A stretch of 64,000 bases of DNA, taken from contig NZ_UEFQ01000030.1 in NCBI RefSeq assembly GCF_900489465.1, positions 1-64,000 on the forward strand, in the 5' to 3' direction. The notes under the pieces are model-generated. The model was not told where the DNA came from, searched no databases, and saw only the letters and a program-made list of their open reading frames with translations. This DNA is from Aequorivita sp. CIP111184 (GTDB lineage: Bacteria > Bacteroidota > Bacteroidia > Flavobacteriales > Flavobacteriaceae). Both the position numbers and the translations under genes were made by a program. Below, in pieces: positions 42,156 to 51,546 of this stretch (positions within the stretch are counted from its first letter, which is position 1; each line of letters starts with the position of its first letter).

Positions 42156-45100
42156 TTATTTCGTTTCTATAACAGAATCCTTCTTTTTTACTTGCTCAAT
42201 TTTTTCACTTTCCTTCTTCTGCTCTTCTTGTGCTTTTTTCTCTTTCATTTTTTCGTCGGCCTCTTTTCTAGCTGCTTTTTCCTTTTCTGTTTCACCCCGA
42301 AGAATGGCTTGCCACAAGTCATCAAATTTGTTGAATTCCTGTGTAAAAATAAGTGCTATTCCACTAACGATTGTCTGACCGTCAATAACATTTTCAAACT
42401 CATTTCTCCTAAATCCTTTTAACCTATACCTGCCATTTTCTGTTAGTAAGTATTCCAGACTCACGTTGCCAATTAGTGGTGCCGGTTCATCTGTGGAGCT
42501 GCTTCCCTGTAAATCTACTTCGCTGCCCACACGCACAATCAACCTGTCATCAAACAGTTTTTTCTGTGCTGCAATATCAAGCTGGGTGCGTTCTTGCGGA
42601 GATTCACCTTGATAATCAGTGTAACTATCCAAACCAAAATCTAATTCTACACCAGAACTTCCCAAAAGCTTATTCGAAAAAGTATTTAATTGATCGGAAA
42701 GCGCGTCGTTCAAATTATCACGAGCTACCGTTGCAAAACCGCCGCCACTACCGTCACTTCCGGGTTCTGGATAAAAACGATTCAATACCAAAAGTGAAAA
42801 AACTTGTCTGTTTAATTCGCCTTCCTGTTGGTTTACTTGTTGTAATCTACCATAAACCTGTCCGCCAATCGCCCCCTGTTCATCCTTAGGCATATCAAGA
42901 TCAAAGGAAATTACAGGTTTGGTAAGTTCCCCATCTACATTTAAATACACGTAAAATGGCAATACTTGGCGATATTTACTTTTTACGGAAGGATCTGATC
43001 CAGAACTAATAGGTGCCATCAGCGCAGACGCGGAGGCTTCAACTTTATAAATCGCTTTTATATCCAGCTTGGCATCAAAAGGATCTCCAGACCAACTAAC
43101 GCGGCTTCCTTCAGAAAGTTCAAAACGGCGATTTACTAGACTATAAAGAGTCATTTCGTAATGTCCGCCAGCAATATCATACACTCCGCTCAACGACATT
43201 CTTCCATTCGGATTCATTGTAAAATCAAACTCGCCATCTCCAAAAACTTCAAAATTATCACCAGTTTCCTGATCAATAATAATAGTAACTTTTGCTTTTT
43301 TTCCTATTTTAAGAAGTGCATTTACATCAAATCCACTGAGAGTAGCGGTTTCTTGTTTTGTTCGTGTTAAAATAGCGTCTGGATTCTCTCTATTTACAAA
43401 AACTACTATTCCGTCACGCTCTTCAATTGCAACTGCAGATGAAGGTAAAATATAAGTAATATCTGTGTTATCGTTAACAGTAATTTTCGCATCCAACTTT
43501 GGAATATCTAGATCGCCAGTTAAAGTAGCATTTGCGTTAAATGACGCTGTACCGTATAGAAAATCATTATCATCTTTTGTGGCATTCAACACTTGAAATT
43601 TTTCCGCATTTATCTTTAAATCAAATGTTGGATTTATGAAACTTTCCGTGCCAACTTTTCCAGATAGTACCAATTCATTACTATTTTCATCTTGAACGGT
43701 AAAGTTGTCCATGTAAAGCCCTTGATTATCTATTCTCAAGGTTTCGCTTGCCAATGTGAAAGGCGCATTGAGTTTTGTTACAGTAAAATCTGCATTGCTA
43801 AACTTTAAATTACCTTCATATTTTGGTTTAGTGGGACTTCCGGAGACATCGAATTTTCCAGAAAAACTACCATCAGCATCTTTTATTTCGCCTAAAGAAA
43901 GTCCTTCAAGTGCTCGCATTTTAAATTCGTTTATATTCAAATCCAAATTGAGCTGTGCTACAGTTGAAGTAGCGATGTAATCACCGGTAAGATCTAAATC
44001 TATATCACCTTCCTTTAAAGCTAAATCAAAATCATAACTATTCCCTCCCTTTGATTTTGCATCAACCGTAAGTTTCCCCATATCTGTATCTAGTAAATTA
44101 AATTTTTCAACAGTAAGATCTGCTAAAAGCCCAGAATTTCCGAAGGGTTCAACAACAGTAAGACTTCCATTCAAATTTCCGTGTGCCAATTCTTTTTCCG
44201 GATTTAAATAATTTAAAATCTCACTTAATTTGAAATTTTCAAAAGTAATTGCCGCGTGGTTTTGCGAAACGCCTATGAGTTTATGTGTCAATTCCACTAC
44301 TGAATTATTTCTGCTAAACCGAAAATCAGTAAATTCAATAGTATTTTTTGTTATTAAAACTTCATTGCTTTCGGGAGTTTCCCAAAGATTTCTATCCAAT
44401 ATTAGATCCTCGGGTAAAATATGAAAACGAAGTGCTTCCGAAGTGCCGCTAATCTGTGATTGAATATTAATTAAAGTACTGTCTTTATAAGTGGAATTGA
44501 AGCTCAAACTAAGCTCATTGTTTTGCTGGTTTCCAGTAATTTTTGTTTTCGGAATATCCAAAGGGCCGCCTTTTAGATTGTTGAAACCCAAATCGAAAAC
44601 AAATTTTTCTTTGTCTGTATTCATCGTGAATGCCAAACTATCCAACTCATTTCCTCCATAAACAATTTTGGGCGCGCGGATGTCTGCCTGTAATTTTCGG
44701 GCAGCTTCATTAAAATTTACAGCAATTTTTACGGTATCGAGCTTTTTCACATTAACTAAAAACACATCATTTAAAACTGGGGATTCAACAATTTTACCAC
44801 GTATATCTAGTTTTACGGGACGTTTTATACTATCGGGAAGTTTTGTGTTTTTAGAAAAATAACTGGAAACGTGGCGTTGAACGGCTGTACTGAAAGTTGC
44901 AGGATCTGTATTACTTTCCAAACTAAGTTGCACCATTTTATTATCGAGCCAAATAGAAGTGGTATCGCTCCTAACGTGTGCGGTAGCCAAAACATCGCCA
45001 AGTAAATAAGTTTTATCATCATAAACCACAACTCCATCGCCGATGGTTGAAATAACGTCAAAGCCATCTTTATTACCTTCAAAATCGGCATCCAATTTTA

Positions 45101-47270
45101 GGGCCGTTCGCACATCGCGATCTATTAATCCCAATGATTGCAGATTTGCGCCAATGATGTTTAAATGTGCGCTCACTTTTGGAGAAACAGAATCTAAAAT
45201 TACATCGGCTTTCAAATCTAAATTTAGATTTTGATCTTTATATTTTGAAACCACATCGCCCTTTCCTTCTTTTATTTTTCCGTTTATCGCCAAATCTTTA
45301 ATGGCATAATTATTAAACTGAAAACTGGAAATATTTGCATCCAAAGTAGCATCCAAGGTATTTATGTCGTTTCCAGAACCATTTGTTTTTAAGATTAAAC
45401 TCAATGTGCCGAGTTGATCATTTTTCAGCAGTTCATTCAACTTATATTCCTTTATTTCAATATCGGCATCAAAAGCAATTTGCGAATCGTTTTTGAAATG
45501 GCCATCAATTGTTGCGATTCCCTGTGAGGTTGTTAAATTCGCTTTTGCATAAACATCTTTCAAGTCTCCTTTTGCACTTCCTTTAAGTGAAACGTCTTGT
45601 GGCAAACTGACGCCTAAATCTTTTTCACTTACAAACTGTGTAAGATCGTTTCGCTTGGTTTGTGCGGAAAAACGGGGAATATTAAATTTTAAATTATCAG
45701 GATTTGTAGCATTCTGAATAAATCCATTTGCGGAAATGCGCGTTGTATTTCCCCAGCGAATATTCAAATCTGGAATTTCTATTGCAGACAAATAGCCCGA
45801 AGCTTCCACATTTCCGGAAACATATTTTTTACTGAGGGTTCTTAAATATTCATTCTTTTTAAGCTCTGGCTGAAATTTGAAAATTTCCTTTAAATCCAAT
45901 TGAAAGGAAGGAAAGTCTAAAGCAATTTTTGATTGGTCTGGCGTTTCAATTAAATTGGCCAATGCTGAGTAATCCAACCGCGCTTTGCCATTAAGCTGGT
46001 TGTTATTTAGTGCAATTTTTAAATCATTTACTTCCAGAAAACTATCTGTAACCTCAAGATTCAGAGCCATTTCTTTCAAATTCAATCCAGAACCTTCTTC
46101 AAAAGTTAATGCATCCAATTGCAAACCTGCTTTTTTATCTTTTAGAAAAACATCATTCGCTTTCAAGATAAAGTTTTGAAGTGAAATAGCATTTGGGTTA
46201 AAAACGTCCTTTTTCACTTCATTCTTCCCAACAAAATAGCTAATATTATTCCCCTCCAAATTAATATTTGCAACACCAATATTGAAGTTTGGCCACTCAA
46301 ATTTTTGAATATCCTCTTTTACTTTATCCTTTACTTCTTCCGCTTTTTGAGTAATACCGTTAGTTTCGGTTTCTGTATTTATTTTGATAATTGAATTCTT
46401 CAAACGGAAATCACCAATTTCAATATCGTTATTTGTTAAATCTGCTTTCGGCAATTCAAGGTATAAATCTGAAACCTCCAGGTTTGCAGCAATTCTATCC
46501 CCATAAGATTGATAGTCAACAAATACATTTTTTAGAGAAAGTTCATCCAAAGCCAAATATGGCAAAGGTGTATCTTCCTTTGGCGTTGGCGGCACGGGAG
46601 ATTGAATATACTTAATGCGGGCGTTGGCAATGGAAGCTTCGGAAGCGCGGAAATCCATGTTTTCCAAATCGGTTTTCTTCATTTGGAGTCCGAGTCTGCC
46701 TATTTGAAATTGGCTATCAATACCCAAAACCGCATCGTTAAAAACAATATTAAAATCCTTAAAATTAACTTCGCCCAAAATAATTTTCATAGGCGTCGAA
46801 GTATTATCTGTTGCAACCGTTGTAGTATCTGCTGAAGCAAAAGCGTCAATTAAGAATTGAAAATTATAACCATGTATGGAATCCTTCCGAATTATGTTGG
46901 CGCGCAAACCTTGCCAATCCAGATAATTCACACCAATTCCGTTCCCGCGAATAATAGGAAGCAAAGGCACATCTGCTTCCAAAGATTTTGAATAAATTAA
47001 AGTATCGCCTTTTTTGTCTTCCAAGTAAAGACCATTCAGCATAATATTTCCGTCGAATGTAATGAAGAGTTTATCTATCTCAACTTTGGTTTGGGTTTTT
47101 CCAGAAACATAATTTACGACGCGCTGCACAATAATATCTTGCCCCCAAGGGCTGCGGATGAAAAGCACAAGCAAAATGAACAGGATTATAAGAACCGCGA
47201 AAATCCTCGCAATGATTCTTAAAAACCTGTACTTTCTCGATTTTGATTTTTTTTCTTCTTTTTTTTCCAA
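42156..47270 (-). CDS. tamB: TamB translocation/assembly protein
   Basis: A 1704-residue protein of the AsmA/TamB family with one N-terminal membrane helix (about 20-42, LIILFILLVLF) and a very long beta-helix region predicted to bridge the periplasm. The C-terminal TamB domain contains GGHYEMTLYSLVNRRFEL and LDIKAIYKVEASA. The final 45 residues are a charged Lys/Glu tail (KAARKEADEKMKEKKA), longer than in Proteobacteria. The start is TTG at 47270, 19 nt after a TACTTTTG box. Suggested role: transport of lipids or outer-membrane proteins together with TamL, which is encoded just downstream. Confidence 0.93.
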   Translation of the reverse strand: MEKKEEKKSKSRKYRFLRIIARIFAVLIILFILLVLFIRSPWGQDIIVQRVVNYVSGKTQTKVEIDKLFITFDGNIMLNGLYLEDKKGDTLIYSKSLEADVPLLPIIRGNGIGVNYLDWQGLRANIIRKDSIHGYNFQFLIDAFASADTTTVATDNTSTPMKIILGEVNFKDFNIVFNDAVLGIDSQFQIGRLGLQMKKTDLENMDFRASEASIANARIKYIQSPVPPTPKEDTPLPYLALDELSLKNVFVDYQSYGDRIAANLEVSDLYLELPKADLTNNDIEIGDFRLKNSIIKINTETETNGITQKAEEVKDKVKEDIQKFEWPNFNIGVANINLEGNNISYFVGKNEVKKDVFNPNAISLQNFILKANDVFLKDKKAGLQLDALTFEEGSGLNLKEMALNLEVTDSFLEVNDLKIALNNNQLNGKARLDYSALANLIETPDQSKIALDFPSFQLDLKEIFKFQPELKKNEYLRTLSKKYVSGNVEASGYLSAIEIPDLNIRWGNTTRISANGFIQNATNPDNLKFNIPRFSAQTKRNDLTQFVSEKDLGVSLPQDVSLKGSAKGDLKDVYAKANLTTSQGIATIDGHFKNDSQIAFDADIEIKEYKLNELLKNDQLGTLSLILKTNGSGNDINTLDATLDANISSFQFNNYAIKDLAINGKIKEGKGDVVSKYKDQNLNLDLKADVILDSVSPKVSAHLNIIGANLQSLGLIDRDVRTALKLDADFEGNKDGFDVISTIGDGVVVYDDKTYLLGDVLATAHVRSDTTSIWLDNKMVQLSLESNTDPATFSTAVQRHVSSYFSKNTKLPDSIKRPVKLDIRGKIVESPVLNDVFLVNVKKLDTVKIAVNFNEAARKLQADIRAPKIVYGGNELDSLAFTMNTDKEKFVFDLGFNNLKGGPLDIPKTKITGNQQNNELSLSFNSTYKDSTLINIQSQISGTSEALRFHILPEDLILDRNLWETPESNEVLITKNTIEFTDFRFSRNNSVVELTHKLIGVSQNHAAITFENFKLSEILNYLNPEKELAHGNLNGSLTVVEPFGNSGLLADLTVEKFNLLDTDMGKLTVDAKSKGGNSYDFDLALKEGDIDLDLTGDYIATSTVAQLNLDLNINEFKMRALEGLSLGEIKDADGSFSGKFDVSGSPTKPKYEGNLKFSNADFTVTKLNAPFTLASETLRIDNQGLYMDNFTVQDENSNELVLSGKVGTESFINPTFDLKINAEKFQVLNATKDDNDFLYGTASFNANATLTGDLDIPKLDAKITVNDNTDITYILPSSAVAIEERDGIVVFVNRENPDAILTRTKQETATLSGFDVNALLKIGKKAKVTIIIDQETGDNFEVFGDGEFDFTMNPNGRMSLSGVYDIAGGHYEMTLYSLVNRRFELSEGSRVSWSGDPFDAKLDIKAIYKVEASASALMAPISSGSDPSVKSKYRQVLPFYVYLNVDGELTKPVISFDLDMPKDEQGAIGGQVYGRLQQVNQQEGELNRQVFSLLVLNRFYPEPGSDGSGGGFATVARDNLNDALSDQLNTFSNKLLGSSGVELDFGLDSYTDYQGESPQERTQLDIAAQKKLFDDRLIVRVGSEVDLQGSSSTDEPAPLIGNVSLEYLLTENGRYRLKGFRRNEFENVIDGQTIVSGIALIFTQEFNKFDDLWQAILRGETEKEKAARKEADEKMKEKKAQEEQKKESEKIEQVKKKDSVIETK

Positions 47271-47289
47271 CGCAATTTTTGGTAGTCTT

Positions 47290-47297
47290 CAAAAGTA
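47290..47297 (-). promoter_or_regulatory. Promoter -7 box of tamB-tamL
   Basis: TACTTTTG on the minus strand, exact TAnnTTTG match, 19 nt before the TTG start. It supports TTG as start because no in-frame ATG lies between. Confidence 0.55.
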
Positions 47298-47451
47298 TGA
47301 AAATTCCTTTATACTCTATTCTGCGATACGTTTAAGTAATTGCTCATTTGCCATAAACTTCTGTTAAAAACTATCAGTTAAAAAATCATTGCAAATTTTT
47401 AAAATCGAATTTTATATTGAAAATTAAATTTCTGAAATTGAGCACATTTCA

Positions 47452-47499
47452 TTTCTTAACATACATCAATGCGAGACTTTATTCTGAACCATAAATTTG
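47452..47499 (+). promoter_or_regulatory. yceI promoter with FNR-like box
   Basis: TTTCTTAACATACATCAATG (47452-47471) contains TTAAC-N4-ATCAA, an FNR/CRP-type site with one perfect half. It is followed by 20 nt and an exact -7 box TAAATTTG (47492-47499). The centre of the site falls near -41.5 relative to the expected start of transcription. The pirin promoter at 48171-48218 repeats the same layout. Confidence 0.6.
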
Positions 47500-47534
47500 C
47501 AGTGTAAATAATTAATAACTTAAAATTTAAAGAT

Positions 47535-48056
47535 ATGGAAAACACAAAAACAACTTGGAATATTGATACTACGCATTCCGAAATCAATTTTAAAGTAAAA
47601 CACATGATGATTTCTACCGTAAGCGGTAGTTTTGAGAAGTTCGAAGGAAAAGTAGAAACTACCAACGATGATTTCAAAAATGGAGCTTTTTCATTTTCTG
47701 CAGATATTGACTCGGTCAATACCAATAATAAAGATCGTGACAATCATTTAAAGAGTGATGATTTTTTTGGAGCTGAAAAGAATCCAAAACTAATCTTCAA
47801 ATCTAAATCTTTTGACGGTGAAAAAATAGTTGGCGATTTGACTATAAAAGGCATTACAAGAGAAGTAACCTTGGACACCGAATACAATGGAACTGCTGTA
47901 GATCCTTACGGACAAACAAAAGCTGGTTTTGAATTTGAGGGTCAAATAAACCGAAAAGACTTCGATCTTACTTGGAGCGCAGTTACCGAGGCAGGAAATG
48001 TTGTTGTAAGTGATAAAGTGAAGTTAATTGCTTCGCTTCAGTTTATAAAACAATAA
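47535..48056 (+). CDS. YceI family protein
   Basis: A 173-residue protein with the lipocalin-like YceI domain over its whole length: TWNIDTTHSEINFKVKHMMI at the start, KSDDFFGAEKNPKLIFKS in the middle and TKAGFEFEGQINRKDFDLTW near the end. No signal peptide, so cytoplasmic in this form. YceI proteins bind isoprenoid-like lipids such as polyprenols or quinones, and are often stress-induced. It shares its promoter design with the pirin gene 190 nt downstream, which argues for co-regulation. Ends with a strong terminator. Confidence 0.93.
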   Translation: MENTKTTWNIDTTHSEINFKVKHMMISTVSGSFEKFEGKVETTNDDFKNGAFSFSADIDSVNTNNKDRDNHLKSDDFFGAEKNPKLIFKSKSFDGEKIVGDLTIKGITREVTLDTEYNGTAVDPYGQTKAGFEFEGQINRKDFDLTWSAVTEAGNVVVSDKVKLIASLQFIKQ

Positions 48057-48084
48057 TTTTAAAATTCAGTACTCCCCTTTTAAG

Positions 48085-48128
48085 AATCGAGAGCTATATT
48101 AATTTAAATATAGATCTCGATTTTTTTT
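48085..48128 (+). terminator. Terminator of yceI
   Basis: A 16-bp stem with one mismatch (48085-48100 and 48107-48122), 6-nt loop and a T run, 28 nt after the yceI stop codon. Confidence 0.85.
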
Positions 48129-48170
48129 ATCGGTCTAATCACTCTTTTCGAATTTTAGTTCACCAATAAA

Positions 48171-48218
48171 CTTCTTATCATACATCAATGTAAAACAGCA
48201 ATTTACAATGTAATTTTA
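48171..48218 (+). promoter_or_regulatory. Pirin promoter with FNR-like box
   Basis: CTTCTTATCATACATCAATG (48171-48190) differs from the yceI element at 2 of 20 positions. A 20-nt spacer and TAATTTTA (48211-48218) follow, then CAGT.TAAATAA also shared with yceI. Confidence 0.6.
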
Positions 48219-48242
48219 CAGTATAAATAAAAATAATTAAAA

Positions 48243-49118
48243 ATGAAAACACGACAAATAGAACGCGTATTGACACCTCCCCGACCCCACATGGTTGGAG
48301 ATGGTTTTAGGGTACATCAATATATTCCTTCCGGAATAGAGGAAGGTTTTGAACGGATGGATCCTTTTATAATGATGGATTATAACAGTAAGTTTTACTT
48401 TCCTCCTACTGATCAGCCTCGTGGGGTGGGCGTGCATCCACACAGAGGTTTTGAAACCGTTACTATTGCATATAAAGGAAGCGTAGCTCATCACGACAGC
48501 GCTGGTAATAGCGGTGTGATTGGTGAAGGCGATGTGCAATGGATGACGGCTGCTTCGGGAATTCTTCACAAAGAATATCACGAAGAAGAATTTAGTAAAG
48601 CTGGGGGATATTTTCAGATGGTTCAATTGTGGATAAATCTTCCGGCAAAAGACAAAATGAGCGCACCAAAATATCAGGGTATAACAAATGCTCAAATGAA
48701 AAAAGTTCAACTCCCCGATAACGCTGGCATTATTGAAGTAATTGCAGGTGATTATAAGGGAGAAAAAGGACCCGCTTTTACTTTTACTCCAGTTAACATG
48801 CTAAATGCAAAGTTGAACAATGGCGGAAAAGCAACTTTCAGTTTTCCTGAGAGCTACAATACCACAGTTTTAGTGATTGAAGGAAATATAAAAGTGAACA
48901 ATAAAGATGAAATAAAAACTGATAGTTTGGGTCTGCTTGCAAATAAAGGAGAAGAATTTACCATTGAAGCAACAGATGATGCAGTGGTTTTAATACTTAG
49001 CGGCGAACCCATAAATGAACCGATTGCTGCCCAAGGGCCATTTGTAATGAACACTCGTGGCGAACTTGCACAGGCTATAAGTGATTTCAACATGGGTAAA
49101 TTTGGATATTTAGAATAA
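48243..49118 (+). CDS. Pirin family protein 1
   Basis: A 291-residue bicupin. Metal ligands expected from human pirin are present: His65 and His67 in GVHPHRGFE, His109 and Glu111 in GILHKEYH. The C-terminal cupin lacks ligands, as usual. Some bacterial pirins (YhhW) have quercetinase activity; others act as redox-sensitive partners of transcription factors. Cytoplasmic. Under the same type of promoter as yceI, upstream of a second pirin from which it is separated by a hairpin. Confidence 0.93.
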   Translation: MKTRQIERVLTPPRPHMVGDGFRVHQYIPSGIEEGFERMDPFIMMDYNSKFYFPPTDQPRGVGVHPHRGFETVTIAYKGSVAHHDSAGNSGVIGEGDVQWMTAASGILHKEYHEEEFSKAGGYFQMVQLWINLPAKDKMSAPKYQGITNAQMKKVQLPDNAGIIEVIAGDYKGEKGPAFTFTPVNMLNAKLNNGGKATFSFPESYNTTVLVIEGNIKVNNKDEIKTDSLGLLANKGEEFTIEATDDAVVLILSGEPINEPIAAQGPFVMNTRGELAQAISDFNMGKFGYLE

Positions 49119-49135
49119 AAAAGTAATTATCTTAG

Positions 49136-49184
49136 AGGATGTTTTTGACAAGTCTAGCCCAGTCTAGACCTACCAAAACATCCT
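49136..49184 (+). terminator. Hairpin between the two pirin genes
   Basis: AGGATGTTTT (49136-49145) pairs with AAAACATCCT (49175-49184), with inner AAGTCTAGCCCAGTCTAGAC partly self-complementary; T residues follow. It probably attenuates read-through into the second pirin gene. Confidence 0.65.
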
Positions 49185-49200
49185 TTTTAAATTTAAAACT

Positions 49201-50070
49201 ATGTCAAACCTTAAAACAATAATTCCAGAACGCGCCGCCAACATTGGTAACTTTATGGTTGGTAGGTTGTTGCCTTTCCGCGAAAAAAGAATGGTTGGTC
49301 CATTCGCATTTATAGATCATATGGGCCCTGTAAGAATGGATGAAACTCAAAATCTTGATGTTCCCCCACATCCCCATATCGGGCTATCTACTTTAACCTA
49401 TCTTTTTGAAGGCAGTATTATGCATCGCGACAGTTTAGGATCAGAAGTGGAAATTACACCGGGCGCAGTAAATTGGATGACAGCTGGCAAGGGCGTTGTT
49501 CATTCTGAAAGAACTCCGGTAAGTCTTAGGAGAACAAAAAAAACACTTCATGGATTACAAATTTGGGTGGCGCTTCCGAAGCACTTGGAACAAATGGAAC
49601 CTTCATTTCATCACACTAATAAGCAGGAAATCCCACATTTTGAAAAAGATGGTGTTTCCATAAAGGTTATTGCTGGGGAAGTATTTGGCAAAAAATCGCC
49701 CGTTCCCGTTCACAGCAATTTGTATTTTCTTGAACTGAAAAGTGGAAAAAAACGGAAAGTACGTATTGGGGACTATTTGTTTGGCGAAAGCGGTCTTTAT
49801 ATTTTGGAAGGAAATATTTATAGTGAGGGAATTACATACCAACCCAAACAAATTTTAGTGGCAAATGATAGTAAACTCTGCGAATTTGAAATGGCAGAAA
49901 ATACTACAGTTTACATTTTCGGAGGCGATCCTTTTCCCGAAGAACGCCATATTCACTGGAATTTTGTAGCTTCTGAAAAAGAAACTATTGAAAAAGCGAG
50001 AGAGGATTGGAAAGCGCAACGATTTTCAAAAGTACCCGGAGAAACAGAATTTGTACCCCTTCCCGACTAA
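49201..50070 (+). CDS. Pirin family protein 2
   Basis: A 289-residue pirin with intact N-terminal metal site: His57 and His59 in PPHPHIGLS, His101 and Glu103 in VVHSERTP. It starts MSNLKTIIPERAANIGNF and is clearly different in sequence from the first pirin, so the two are not a recent duplication. The last codons overlap by 4 bases the end of the convergent Crp/Fnr gene. Same possible roles as pirin 1; may be expressed together by partial read-through. Confidence 0.93.
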   Translation: MSNLKTIIPERAANIGNFMVGRLLPFREKRMVGPFAFIDHMGPVRMDETQNLDVPPHPHIGLSTLTYLFEGSIMHRDSLGSEVEITPGAVNWMTAGKGVVHSERTPVSLRRTKKTLHGLQIWVALPKHLEQMEPSFHHTNKQEIPHFEKDGVSIKVIAGEVFGKKSPVPVHSNLYFLELKSGKKRKVRIGDYLFGESGLYILEGNIYSEGITYQPKQILVANDSKLCEFEMAENTTVYIFGGDPFPEERHIHWNFVASEKETIEKAREDWKAQRFSKVPGETEFVPLPD

Positions 50071-50684
50071 CTTGGTTTAAAGTTTTTATGAGCTAATTCC
50101 TTACGAACACGACTCAAACTTTCGGGTGTAATTCCTAAATAGGAAGCGATCATCCATTGCGGTACGCGAAGCAATAAATCTGGGTACATTTCAATAAAAC
50201 TGAGGTATCTCTTTTCAGCAGTGGCTCCTAATAATAGATTGATACGTTTTTGCATTTGCCGAATGTGGTTATGCAATAACTTATCATTATAACGTCCAAA
50301 TATAGAACTCACCGTGGCTGCATGGCACATAAAATCTTCACCAATAAAAACAACTTCAGTATCTTCAATCGCTTCAATATAGCTTTCGGAAGGATCATTA
50401 AAATAAACGCTGCTTCTATCTACAATAAACCAATTCTCGGGAGCAAACTGTATTACGTGTTCCTTACCCTCCTCGTCCAGCATATAGGATCTTAGAAGGC
50501 CTTTTTCAACAAAAAAAGAATGCTTGCAGACATCTCCTCTTTTTAAGAGAATGCTTCCTTTTTTATAGTGCATTCGCTTTAGCGGAAATGACAATTCCTC
50601 CGCCTCAGATTTTGGTAAACCACCATTAGTCATCAAATAGGAAATGAAATCTTTTGGGGCTGTATGACTTTCGGTCTTTATCAT
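50067..50684 (-). CDS. Crp/Fnr family transcriptional regulator
   Basis: A 205-residue regulator with an N-terminal cyclic-nucleotide-binding-type beta barrel (about 20-135; KKGSILLKRGDVCKHSFFVE) and a C-terminal winged helix with QWMIASYLGITPESLSRVRK as recognition region. There is no N-terminal Cys cluster for an Fe-S centre, so it is not a classical FNR; the ligand is unknown. It lies next to the yceI-pirin-pirin genes, two of whose promoters carry FNR-like sites, and is the obvious candidate for binding them. Confidence 0.92.
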   Translation of the reverse strand: MIKTESHTAPKDFISYLMTNGGLPKSEAEELSFPLKRMHYKKGSILLKRGDVCKHSFFVEKGLLRSYMLDEEGKEHVIQFAPENWFIVDRSSVYFNDPSESYIEAIEDTEVVFIGEDFMCHAATVSSIFGRYNDKLLHNHIRQMQKRINLLLGATAEKRYLSFIEMYPDLLLRVPQWMIASYLGITPESLSRVRKELAHKNFKPS

Positions 50685-50896
50685 TTATAAAAGGTTGAAA
50701 AGTTTAAAATTACCATTAATCTTTTATTTTTTTGATAATTAAATTATTAATTGATTTTTTTTCATCTCATTAATTTAGAAATTAAATATTTTAACATTTA
50801 TATCAATTAATTGGTATTTTTACGATAATAAGCGCTTTAATTCCGATTAAATACAAAATTTAACAATAATTAATGGTTACTATTCAAATTAGTGTA

Positions 50897-50904
50897 TAGA
50901 TTTG
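50897..50904 (+). promoter_or_regulatory. Promoter -7 box of the secreted triad
   Basis: TAGATTTG, an exact TAnnTTTG match, 19 nt before the ATG at 50924. It forms the left arm of an inverted repeat AGATTTG-N5-CAAATCT (50898-50916). Confidence 0.6.
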
Positions 50905-50923
50905 TGACCCAAATCTGTATGAA

Positions 50924-51541
50924 ATGACCTACAACACATATTTTTTCCTAGGGTTATTGATGTGCGCTTTTTGTAAAGTTCATTCGCAAGTAGGTATAAA
51001 TACAACATCACCGCGTAAAGCCTTAGAGGTTGCCGGGAATATGAAAATTTCTGATTCCATAGAAATTTATGAAATCAATGCGCTCAAAGACTTAGATACC
51101 TCTACATTTTTAATTCAAGATAATCAACAATTTTTTAAAACACTGGATGTAAGTAATCCCACAGGTACTGCTTTGGGGTATATACAAGTATATTTAATTG
51201 AAAACCCAAACCTAGATTGGGTATTGGATTTTGATACTAGGGTAAATGCCAATGATTATGTATTAAATACTATTTCAGCCCATTTTAATAGGGAGCTTAT
51301 TATGAATACAAACCAAGGGCGCAACTCCAGCATACCATATACCTCGGCTTTTATAAAAAATGGAACTTGGCATATTATTGCGGACTACCCTTCTGCAAAT
51401 AATAAAAACCCCTCGGAAATTGGTACTTGGACAATAACCACTCTCATTTATTCAAAAGATCTTTCTAAACAATTTGGAACAGTAAACATACCTATGAATA
51501 ATGGTTCTAACGGAAGTGCAAGCACTCCAATTATAAATTGA
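50924..51541 (+). CDS. Secreted QVGI-type protein 1
   Basis: A 205-residue exported protein with signal peptide ending VHSQ, followed by the mature N-terminus VGINTTSPRKALEVAGNMKI. That opening (QVGIxTxxPxxxLxVxG) is frequent in Bacteroidota surface proteins and fibre-like proteins. The rest (about 90-205) is beta-rich with NANDYVLNTISAHF and NGTWHIIADY. It is the first of three tandem paralogues. No T9SS sorting domain is visible. Function unknown; a surface or fibre component is plausible. Confidence 0.75.
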   Translation: MTYNTYFFLGLLMCAFCKVHSQVGINTTSPRKALEVAGNMKISDSIEIYEINALKDLDTSTFLIQDNQQFFKTLDVSNPTGTALGYIQVYLIENPNLDWVLDFDTRVNANDYVLNTISAHFNRELIMNTNQGRNSSIPYTSAFIKNGTWHIIADYPSANNKNPSEIGTWTITTLIYSKDLSKQFGTVNIPMNNGSNGSASTPIIN

Positions 51542-51546
51542 ACAAT

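Noticed and set aside
42476-42889. 137-codon plus-strand frame inside tamB
   Set aside because: Antisense to a clear TamB domain; composition is Cys/His/Pro-rich and unlike the neighbours, so it is a shadow frame.
48237-48710. 157-codon minus-strand frame over the first pirin gene
   Set aside because: The pirin reading has conserved metal ligands; the antisense frame has no recognisable motif.
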